A stretch of 5,891 bases of DNA from Bacteroidales bacterium UBA3382 (GTDB taxonomy: Bacteria; Bacteroidota; Bacteroidia; Bacteroidales; UBA932). The position numbers were made by a program, and so were the translations under genes. The DNA lies in NCBI GenBank assembly GCA_002358965.1, contig DEPW01000135.1:400-6290 (forward strand), given 5' to 3'. The notes below the pieces were generated by a model that saw only the letters and a list, made by a program, of their open reading frames with translations, ran no database searches and had not been told where the DNA came from. Shown one piece after another: positions 1 through 5,686 of the stretch. The stretch's first letter is position 1. Each line of letters starts with the position of its first letter.

Positions 1-86
1 CGACGTCCGTTTTTAGTTGCCATTCTCTCACGGAATCCGTGTTTGTTGCGACGCTTGCGCTGTGATGGTTGGAATGTTCTTTTCAT
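1..86 (-). CDS. rpmH: Ribosomal protein L34, N-terminal part (cut by window edge)
   Basis: L34 is a small basic protein of the large ribosomal subunit that binds 23S rRNA. The minus strand from the ATG at 86-84 reads MKRTFQPSQRKRRNKHG and continues to residue 28 at the window edge. This matches the near-invariant L34 start (MKRTFQPS, then the Arg/Lys-rich RKRRxKHGFRxRM segment). L34 is usually about 44-52 residues, so a little over half is visible. No alternative start is needed, because the ATG begins the conserved protein exactly. The start is preceded by AAGATA with no Shine-Dalgarno motif. The gene lies downstream of rsmG in the same direction but has its own consensus promoter at 162-192. 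Identity is near certain from sequence conservation; the C-terminus lies outside the window. Confidence 0.95.
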   Translation of the reverse strand, partial: MKRTFQPSQRKRRNKHGFRERMATKNGR

Positions 87-88
87 TA

Positions 89-121
89 TCTTATGCTTTT
101 ATATTTCAGATTCTTATGCTT
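89..121 (-). repeat. Perfect 10-base direct repeat in the rpmH leader
   Basis: On the minus strand AAGCATAAGA occurs at 121-112 and again at 98-89, with a period of 23 bases. The second copy ends two bases before the rpmH ATG, so it covers the ribosome-binding region. Both copies lie inside the predicted leader transcript, downstream of the hairpin. Its role is unknown. Confidence 0.7.
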
Positions 122-123
122 CC

Positions 124-151
124 CCTGATTCAAAAACCGACTGAAATCAGG
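124..151 (-). promoter_or_regulatory. Hairpin at the 5' end of the rpmH leader
   Basis: CCTGATT (124-130) and AATCAGG (145-151) are perfect 7-base inverted repeats around a 14-base loop. The predicted rpmH transcript would fold this stem within a few bases of its 5' end. No U-tract follows it on the minus strand, so it does not look like an rsmG terminator. It could stabilise the mRNA or form part of a ribosomal-protein leader, but I recognise no named leader family here. The function is inference. Confidence 0.45.
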
Positions 152-161
152 TTTGGGAGTG

Positions 162-192
162 CAAAGGTAGTGTTTTTCATATTAATTGCAAA
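162..192 (-). promoter_or_regulatory. Bacteroidota-type promoter for rpmH
   Basis: On the minus strand the sequence is TTTG (192-189), a 19-base spacer, then TACCTTTG (169-162). This fits the Bacteroidota primary-sigma consensus (TTTG, 19-21 bases, TAnnTTTG) at every fixed base. Transcription would start a few bases downstream, around 153-158, giving a leader of roughly 70 bases before the rpmH ATG. The -33 element directly adjoins the rsmG stop codon (195-193). L34 can therefore be expressed independently of the upstream operon. The start site is inferred. Confidence 0.8.
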
Positions 193-918
193 TTATTTTT
201 CATTTCCTTCAATGAAAATGACGAGCTTTCCTTCAAAATACGGGTCGGGCAGGGCTTCACTGATTTTCCACACATGCACAGCTCCGGAAGGCAGTCTGAA
301 TTTTCCCATGGCTGCGGCAATTTCTTCTGAGACGTCACCGCCCTTCAGATAAAATATGCCGCGGCGGCATTTGCCTTTTGTCCATGGCAGGAATCTGTCC
401 AGGGATGTGACTGCCCTTGATACAATCCAGTCAAACTGGCCTGGAAGAGCTTCGGCCCTTGCGTTTGCCGCAGAGACATTCTTCAGTCCGCACGCTTCTG
501 AAATTTCTGATGCGACGAGCACTTTTTTCCCGATTGAGTCGCAGAGTGTGAAATGGGCTGACGGGAACAGTATGGCGAGAGGAATCCCCGGGAAGCCTCC
601 TCCTGTGCCTATGTCCAGGAATGTTGCTGCCGGCCCGGGGACTGCGTCAGGCACCTGACATGTCCCGGCCCCGTCCTCCGCCGTCGCTGAAATCAGGCCG
701 TAGAGCCCGGGCATATGCCGTCTGATGTATTCAGCTATCGCGAGGGAATGCAGTACGTGGTGGAGGTACAGGTTGTCAATGTCCTTGCGTGAGATTACAT
801 TTATCTTCGAATTCCACTCCCTGTAGAGCGGGCCGAGCATTCTGAATTTCTCCAGCCGGCATGTGCCGGTCTCAGGGAACAGCCTGAGTACTATGTCTTC
901 AAATTCCTGATATTCCAT
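193..918 (-). CDS. rsmG: 16S rRNA (guanine527-N7)-methyltransferase RsmG (GidB)
   Basis: RsmG is a cytoplasmic SAM-dependent enzyme that makes m7G527 in the 530 loop of 16S rRNA. The 241-residue protein shows the family pattern in order. The N-terminal segment at 33-62 contains WNSKINVISRKDI and LHHVLHSL. The SAM-binding motif I is LDIGTGGGFPGIPLAI at 101-116. CDSIGKK follows at 126-132, NARAE at 152-156, VSRAV at 166-170 and the YLKGGD strand at 190-195. All look intact, so the enzyme should be active. It is longer than the usual 205-215 residues because of a Gly/Ala/Pro-rich segment at about 72-98, just before motif I. The chosen ATG leaves 53 bases to the sigma gene upstream, a gap with no promoter that I can recognise, which suggests cotranscription with polA and the sigma gene. 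Confidence 0.94.
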   Translation of the reverse strand: MEYQEFEDIVLRLFPETGTCRLEKFRMLGPLYREWNSKINVISRKDIDNLYLHHVLHSLAIAEYIRRHMPGLYGLISATAEDGAGTCQVPDAVPGPAATFLDIGTGGGFPGIPLAILFPSAHFTLCDSIGKKVLVASEISEACGLKNVSAANARAEALPGQFDWIVSRAVTSLDRFLPWTKGKCRRGIFYLKGGDVSEEIAAAMGKFRLPSGAVHVWKISEALPDPYFEGKLVIFIEGNEK

Positions 919-971
919 TGATTGTGCAGTTTTTCTGGCTGTGCCGGCTTCCTGTCGGCATGCCAGTTGTT

Positions 972-1571
972 CTACTGAAGTTCGTCCGACATTTCCATCA
1001 TCTTGAGCAGCTGTGCCTTTGCCCGGCGGATTCTTGTCTTGACAGTATTGATGGGGAGATCCAGCTGGTCGGCGATTTCCTTATATCCGAAATGGTCTAT
1101 GAGGTTCATCCGGGCCACGATTCTGTAGTCTTCCTTCAGCTTTTCGATATTGTCCATCCACTTGTCGTATTCCTGCTGCTTTATGATGTCGTCTTCCGGG
1201 TTGTGCATCGCAGCCGCCATGTCGTTGAGTTCGGATATGGTGTCGCTGATGGATGTCGTCGGAAGGTTGTTCTTTTCCCTGTCTCTCTTGCTGATATGGT
1301 CCAGTGCGGTGTTCCTTGCAATCCTGTACAGCCATGTGGAGAACTTGAACTCCGGATTGTATGAGCTTATCTGGCTGAAGGCTTTCTGGAAACTTTCAAG
1401 GGCCACGTCTTCCCTGTCTTCTGCCTGTGAGATGTATTTTGAGATGTGGTTTCTCACACCTGCGCTGTATCTGGTGTAAAGGACGATGAAAGCGGCCTGG
1501 TTCTGCTGGAGAGCCAGGTCGACGAGTTCCTTGTCGGTAAGTTCAGTGAGCTTCAAGCCAGTTTTTTCCAT
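972..1571 (-). CDS. RNA polymerase sigma factor, sigma-70 family, ECF type
   Basis: This 199-residue protein has only the two domains typical of ECF (group 4) sigma factors. Sigma region 2 spans about 25-98, with DREDVALESFQKAFSQ at 52-67 followed by the promoter-melting and -10 segment FSTWLYRIARNTALDHI at 77-93. Sigma region 4 spans about 137-192, with the helix-turn-helix GYKEIADQLDLPINTVKTRI at 162-181 that reads the -35 element. An acidic linker (about 99-140) joins them. There is no region 1.1 or 3 and no C-terminal sensor extension. The ATG at 1571-1569 lies inside the 3' end of polA (29-base overlap, different frame). No anti-sigma gene is adjacent: the neighbours are polA and rsmG. 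The regulon cannot be deduced from this sequence, so no gene symbol is given. Confidence 0.93.
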   Translation of the reverse strand: MEKTGLKLTELTDKELVDLALQQNQAAFIVLYTRYSAGVRNHISKYISQAEDREDVALESFQKAFSQISSYNPEFKFSTWLYRIARNTALDHISKRDREKNNLPTTSISDTISELNDMAAAMHNPEDDIIKQQEYDKWMDNIEKLKEDYRIVARMNLIDHFGYKEIADQLDLPINTVKTRIRRAKAQLLKMMEMSDELQ

Positions 1572-4245
1572 AATTGCAATCGACCGTCAAAGGTACGGAT
1601 AATTTTACAACTCCCTCCATTTCCTCCCTGACCAATGCCGGGAGCCGTTCGCATTCGCCCGGGACGACATCGAATACGAGTTCGTCATGCACCTGCAGGA
1701 CCATCTTGCTGCGAAGTCCTTCACTACGGAGCCTTCGGAATATATTTACCATGGCGAGTTTGATGATATCCGCGGCAGTTCCCTGGATAGGGGCATTGAT
1801 TGCATTGCGTTCCGCCAGAGACCGCACCGTATTGTTTTTCGAATTGATATCCGGAAGATAGCGTCTGCGGCCGAAAAGCGTTTCGACATATCCCCTCTCC
1901 CTTGCCATCGCGATCGCATCCTTGATATAAGCCTCGACCCCTTTGAAATTGGCAAAATACTCGTCGATGAGCTGCTTGGCTTCGCTGCGGGGGATCTTCA
2001 GCCTTTGCGACAGGCCGAAAGCCGAAATCCCGTAAATGATGCCGAAATTGGCAGTCTTGGCCCGCCTCCGCTGCTCTTTGGTCACCGACAGGATATCCGT
2101 ACCGAAAATCTTGGCGGCAGTCATGGCGTGAATGTCTTCGTTACGCCTGAAGGCCTCGACGAGATGCCGGTCGCAACTGATATGTGCCATTATCCTTAAC
2201 TCGATCTGAGAATAGTCGGCCGACATTATGAAGCCGTCCGCATGGCTCGGGACAAAGGCTTTCCTGATCTCTTTGCCTTGTTCGGTCCGCACGGGGATGT
2301 TCTGGAGATTAGGCCTGGAGCTGCTGAGCCGGCCTGTGGCCGTAAGGGCCTGATTGAATGTCGTATGAAGCTTTCCGTCGGCGTCCACAAGGAGCGGGAG
2401 CGGGTCGATATATGTCGAAATCAGCTTCTTGAGCCCGCGGAAATCGAGTATCTTCCGGACAATCGGGCTCTTGTCGAGAAGAGTGTTGAGGGTCTCTTCG
2501 TCAGTAGGATAATTGTTCTTCCCGTTGGCTTTGGCTTTCGGATTGAGTTTCATCTTTTCGTACAGAACGATTCCGAGCTGCTTGGGCGACGAGACATTCA
2601 GCCCGGGGTCTGCGGCGATTTCCCGAATTTCCCGTTCGATACGGAGCATATCCTCTTCCAGAGTCCTGCGATAGGACCGCAATTGCCCTACATCTATCTT
2701 GATGCCCTCTTCCTCCATATCCGCAAGCACTTCTATCAGAGGAGCCTCGATGTCTCCGTAAAGCCTTTCCATCCCATCTTTCCGAAGTATTTCGGACAAT
2801 GCCTGCGCCGCTTTCGGGGCCAAAGCGGCCTCGGCGGCCATCTCCGCCACATCGCAAGAGCAGTCTTTCTGGCTGAACAGATCCGGCACCGGACCGTCCT
2901 CTTCAGGAAGCGGGCCGAATCCGGTAAGCGTGTATTCCGAAATCTTCCTGCCCGTACATGCCTGTATGATCATGTCGGCCTTGTGGCTCATCTCGGGATT
3001 TGCGAGATAGTGCATGATTTCGATATCTGAAATAGCTCCATTCGGGCGTATGCCTTCCTTCGACAACAGCCTGTACGCCGCTTTCAGGTCGTAACCCGTC
3101 TTTTCGATATCGGGCGATGAAAATATTTTTCCGACGGCTTCGGAACCGCTACCGCCATTAAGAGGGAAAACGGTTTCGCATGCAAGTCCCGGCTCCTTTC
3201 CGGCAACGATCAGCATTTTCCCGGATCTCGTACAAATCGAGGCGCGGCCAGACGCTTCCGCACCGGCAAGCACTTCCTCAGGGCTGGCCGGCGAACAATC
3301 TATTACGGGCTTCCGCTCTTCCGCGGCAGCCTTGTCCGCTCCCGTGCATGCGAGGGACGACTGCCGGACGGGAGCGGGAAAATATTTTCTCAGAGAGCCG
3401 AATTCGTATTTTTCGAAAAGACATTTGACGCCGTCGTCGTATATCATGTCCGTTTCCAATTCCCGTTCAGGCACGCTGACGGGCAGATCGCGCTTGATCC
3501 TGACGAGATCGCGGCTGAGTCCGATCCTGTCTCTGGCTTCTTCAAAGGCCTCTCTCTGCTTGGGCTTCAGTTTGTCGATATTGGCGTATATGCCTTCGAT
3601 CGAACCGTATTCGGATATCAGCCTGGCCGCGCCTACTTCACCTACCCCCTTGACTCCCGGGATGTTGTCAGAAGCATCTCCCCAGATGGCAAGTATGTCG
3701 GCGAATTGCGCCGGGGAGCTTATCCCGTATTTCCGGCAAAGCGCATCGGCAGTGACTATTTCGCTATCGTCCCCGGATTTTCCCGGTTTGTACTGGAAGA
3801 TGTTGTCCTGCAGCAGCTGGCCGTAATCCTTGTCTACCGTAACCATGTACACATCGAAACCGTTCCCGGCCTGGCGCGTTGCAAACGAACCTATCACATC
3901 GTCGGCTTCATATCCGGGTTCCATCAGCACCGGTATGCGCAATGCGCCGCATATCCCTATCAGAGGCTCGAGGGCGTCTATCACCGATTGCGGAGTCGCG
4001 CTCCTTGTACCTTTGTAATCGGGAAACATGTCGTGCCTGAATGTCTTGCCCGGAGGATCGAAAGCGACGGCCAGATGCGAAGGCCGCTCTTTGTTCACGA
4101 GTTCAAGCAGATATTTCGTAAAACCGAAGAGGATGGAAGTGTCGGCACCTTTCGAATTAATCATCGGCCTTCGCAGGAAAGCATAATACATTTTGAATAT
4201 CAGGGAATGTCCGTCTATGAGGAAAAGGGTCTTCATCTGCCGCAT
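1543..4245 (-). CDS. polA: DNA polymerase I with a degenerate 3'-5' exonuclease domain
   Basis: Family A polymerase for Okazaki-fragment maturation and repair synthesis. Numbering is from the ATG at 4245-4243 (900 residues). The 5'-3' nuclease domain, about 4-290, has its metal ligands: LIDGH with D11, FDPPG at 62-66, YKGTR at 77-81, GYEADDVIGS at 111-120, VTVDKDYGQ at 135-143 and GDASDNIPGVKG at 189-200. The polymerase domain, about 495-900, has TGRLSSSRPNLQNIP at 637-651, motif A DYSQIELR at 677-684, motif B RRAKTANFGIIYG at 727-739 (K730, F734, Y738) and motif C VHDE at 852-855. The middle domain, about 330-495, lacks the proofreading carboxylates, so proofreading is probably lost. Start choice: an upstream in-frame ATG at 4296 adds 17 residues coded by A+T-rich gap sequence. 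The ATG at 4245 has AAAAATA before it, and a third candidate at 4236 begins MKTLFLIDGH. It is the first gene of the leftward operon. Confidence 0.95.
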   Translation of the reverse strand: MRQMKTLFLIDGHSLIFKMYYAFLRRPMINSKGADTSILFGFTKYLLELVNKERPSHLAVAFDPPGKTFRHDMFPDYKGTRSATPQSVIDALEPLIGICGALRIPVLMEPGYEADDVIGSFATRQAGNGFDVYMVTVDKDYGQLLQDNIFQYKPGKSGDDSEIVTADALCRKYGISSPAQFADILAIWGDASDNIPGVKGVGEVGAARLISEYGSIEGIYANIDKLKPKQREAFEEARDRIGLSRDLVRIKRDLPVSVPERELETDMIYDDGVKCLFEKYEFGSLRKYFPAPVRQSSLACTGADKAAAEERKPVIDCSPASPEEVLAGAEASGRASICTRSGKMLIVAGKEPGLACETVFPLNGGSGSEAVGKIFSSPDIEKTGYDLKAAYRLLSKEGIRPNGAISDIEIMHYLANPEMSHKADMIIQACTGRKISEYTLTGFGPLPEEDGPVPDLFSQKDCSCDVAEMAAEAALAPKAAQALSEILRKDGMERLYGDIEAPLIEVLADMEEEGIKIDVGQLRSYRRTLEEDMLRIEREIREIAADPGLNVSSPKQLGIVLYEKMKLNPKAKANGKNNYPTDEETLNTLLDKSPIVRKILDFRGLKKLISTYIDPLPLLVDADGKLHTTFNQALTATGRLSSSRPNLQNIPVRTEQGKEIRKAFVPSHADGFIMSADYSQIELRIMAHISCDRHLVEAFRRNEDIHAMTAAKIFGTDILSVTKEQRRRAKTANFGIIYGISAFGLSQRLKIPRSEAKQLIDEYFANFKGVEAYIKDAIAMARERGYVETLFGRRRYLPDINSKNNTVRSLAERNAINAPIQGTAADIIKLAMVNIFRRLRSEGLRSKMVLQVHDELVFDVVPGECERLPALVREEMEGVVKLSVPLTVDCNYGKNWLEAH

Positions 4246-4255
4246 TATTTTTAAT

Positions 4256-4288
4256 AATTTATAGTCATTTGTCTGACAACGCTTCAAA
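4256..4288 (-). promoter_or_regulatory. Possible weak promoter for polA
   Basis: On the minus strand TTTG (4288-4285) lies 21 bases upstream of TATAAATT (4263-4256). The first element and the spacing fit the Bacteroidota consensus. The second element keeps only TA and one further base of TAnnTTTG. If used, transcription would begin very close to the polA start at 4245. No better match was found in this gap, so this is tentative. Confidence 0.3.
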
Positions 4289-4309
4289 AAATTCAAGTTT
4301 TTATTTGAA
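4283..4309. repeat. Imperfect inverted repeat in the divergent gap
   Basis: TTCAAAAAA (4283-4291) and TTATTTGAA (4301-4309) form 9-base arms with one mismatch around a 9-base centre. It overlaps the -33 elements proposed for both polA and the aminotransferase gene, so a protein bound here could affect both. It may equally be chance in A+T-rich DNA. Confidence 0.3.
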
Positions 4310-4333
4310 AATGCTTACAATTTATTATTTTTG
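4304..4333 (+). promoter_or_regulatory. Bacteroidota-type promoter for the aminotransferase gene
   Basis: TTTG (4304-4307), an 18-base spacer and TATTTTTG (4326-4333) match the TTTG / TAnnTTTG consensus at every fixed base. The spacer is one base shorter than the usual 19-21. Transcription would start around 4338-4344, giving a short leader of about 25 bases before the ATG at 4367. The start site is inferred. Confidence 0.7.
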
Positions 4334-4341
4334 CATCCAGA

Positions 4342-4359
4342 ATAAAATCTATAAAATCT
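4342..4359 (+). repeat. Perfect tandem repeat of ATAAAATCT in the aminotransferase leader
   Basis: ATAAAATCT occurs twice head to tail (4342-4350, 4351-4359), ending 7 bases before the ATG at 4367. It makes up most of the predicted leader. There is no Shine-Dalgarno motif, and A/T-rich leaders are normal for this phylum. The exact duplication may be recent slippage or may influence translation. Confidence 0.75.
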
Positions 4360-4366
4360 TTAGATA

Positions 4367-5581
4367 ATGAGCGTAAATATACAACAAATCTTATCAAAAA
4401 ACGCATTGAACATGAGGAGATCTTCAATCAGGGATCTTCTCAGCGTCATCACCAGCCCCGATGTGATTTCGTTCGGCGGCGGTTTTCCTAACGCAGAGAC
4501 TTTCCCGGTCGAGGAACTCAAACAGATCATGATGGATATCATGAACGAATGCCCGGCAAAGGCATTGCAGTACAGCACCACCGAAGGTCATCCGGGACTC
4601 AGGAAAGAGCTTGCGAAAATGGTAAAACGCACCCAGGGCGTAGATGTCGACATCAAGAACATCCTCATCACTACCGCTTCCCAGCAGGCTCTCGATTTGG
4701 TAGCAAGGATCTTCGTCGATCCGGGCGACACCGTACTTTGCGAACTTCCTTCGTATCTTGGAGCGCTCCAGGCGATATATGCGGAACAGGGCGAACCTGT
4801 CGGCTTCAAGAGCTATGATGAAATGGACAAGGTCATAACCGACCTTACAGCCCAGGGCAGGAAACCTAAATACATCTATCTCGTGCCTGATTTCAGGAAC
4901 CCTTCCGGAACCACCATGACTCTCGAAGAGAGGAAACTGGCTCTCGAAGTGGCCCGCAAACACGACATGATCATCATCGAAGACAGCCCGTACAGGGATA
5001 TCCGTTTCGAAGGCGAGCCTGTCCCTACCATCCTCAGCCTCGACACTGACGGCCGCGTAGTCCAGCTCGGAACATTCTCTAAGACTTTCGTTCCTGGCTT
5101 CCGTATCGGTTGGGTAATCGGTCCTGACGAAGTGATCAGCCGCCTCATCGTCGGCAAACAGTGCTCGGACCTCTGCACGCCTATCATGTCGCAGATGATT
5201 GCCGAGAGATACCTGGCATCCGGACACTTCGACAGGAATCTCGTGAAGATAGCCGATCTGTACCGCACCAAGAAGACCAAGATGATCGATGCTCTCGAGC
5301 ATTACATGCCTAAAGGCGTTTCATGGACCAATCCTGAAGGCGGTCTGTTCCTGCTCGTCTCACTCCCTGAAGGCCTCAGCACACTGGATCTGTTCAACAT
5401 CGCCATCAAAGAGAATGTAGCATTCGTACTCGGAACTTCATTCTATTGCGACGGAGGCGGACAGAACTCCATGAGGCTCAACTTCTCATACGCTTCGGAC
5501 GAGAAGATAGACGAAGGCATCTGCAGGCTTGCGAACGCAGTCAGGAAACTCTACGAGGAAAAAGGCTACAAAGCCGAATAA
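4367..5581 (+). CDS. PLP-dependent aminotransferase, LysN / 2-aminoadipate aminotransferase-like
   Basis: This 404-residue cytoplasmic fold-type I aminotransferase matches the catalytic domain of the MocR/LysN group (COG1167) but lacks an N-terminal GntR helix-turn-helix, so it is an enzyme and not a regulator. Visible features are RSSIRDLL at 18-25, where LysN-type enzymes carry a substrate-contacting helix, SFGGGFPN at 35-42, YSTTEGHPGLR at 69-79, Y130, PDFRNPSG at 174-181 with N178, D206 and Y209 in EDSPYRD, the Schiff-base lysine K239 in GTFSKTFVPGFRIGW, and R370 in MRLNFS for the substrate carboxylate. Length is normal and nothing is missing. Known relatives act on 2-aminoadipate, branched-chain, aromatic or kynurenine-type substrates, so the substrate cannot be fixed from sequence. 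It has its own promoter and terminator, diverges from polA and converges with recJ, so it appears to be a single-gene unit. Confidence 0.92.
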   Translation: MSVNIQQILSKNALNMRRSSIRDLLSVITSPDVISFGGGFPNAETFPVEELKQIMMDIMNECPAKALQYSTTEGHPGLRKELAKMVKRTQGVDVDIKNILITTASQQALDLVARIFVDPGDTVLCELPSYLGALQAIYAEQGEPVGFKSYDEMDKVITDLTAQGRKPKYIYLVPDFRNPSGTTMTLEERKLALEVARKHDMIIIEDSPYRDIRFEGEPVPTILSLDTDGRVVQLGTFSKTFVPGFRIGWVIGPDEVISRLIVGKQCSDLCTPIMSQMIAERYLASGHFDRNLVKIADLYRTKKTKMIDALEHYMPKGVSWTNPEGGLFLLVSLPEGLSTLDLFNIAIKENVAFVLGTSFYCDGGGQNSMRLNFSYASDEKIDEGICRLANAVRKLYEEKGYKAE

Positions 5582-5611
5582 ATCCCTTCGTTCCACACAC
5601 GAGGACATTTA

Positions 5612-5640
5612 AGGCGCGGCCGACCGGCCGCGCCTGTTTT
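5612..5640 (+). terminator. Intrinsic terminator after the aminotransferase gene
   Basis: AGGCGCGGCC (5612-5621) and GGCCGCGCCT (5626-5635) form a perfect, very GC-rich 10-base stem with a GACC loop, followed by GTTTT (5636-5640). It lies 30 bases past the aminotransferase stop codon. The minus-strand flank after the stem is only TTAAAT, so termination of recJ transcripts by the same hairpin is possible but less clear. Confidence 0.85.
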
Positions 5641-5686
5641 GCCTTATCAGCGATTACTTTCACCGGCAGGGGCGGCGGCTTCCCGT

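Noticed and set aside
124..151. Hairpin as a terminator of rsmG
   Set aside because: The stem is short, the loop is large and no T-run follows on the minus strand. Its place inside the predicted rpmH leader suits a leader element better.
17..352. Plus-strand open frame spanning the left gap
   Set aside because: It runs antisense through rpmH, its promoter and the end of rsmG, all of which are clear on the minus strand.
918..1364. Plus-strand open frame opposite the sigma gene
   Set aside because: It is antisense to both conserved sigma domains. Its hydrophobic composition comes from reverse-complemented acidic and helical codons.
2242..3030. Plus-strand open frame (262 codons) inside polA
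   Set aside because: It is antisense to the conserved polymerase and degenerate exonuclease regions, and the translation has no motif, promoter or plausible start context.
4244..4258. Small ATTATT / AATAAT inverted repeat at the polA start
   Set aside because: Six A/T pairs around a three-base loop would be too weak to matter without further evidence, and such matches are expected in A+T-rich gaps.
4424..5302. Long minus-strand open frame (292 codons) opposite the aminotransferase gene
   Set aside because: It lies wholly within a well-conserved gene on the other strand, shows no recognisable domain, and is best explained by codon bias leaving the antisense frame open.
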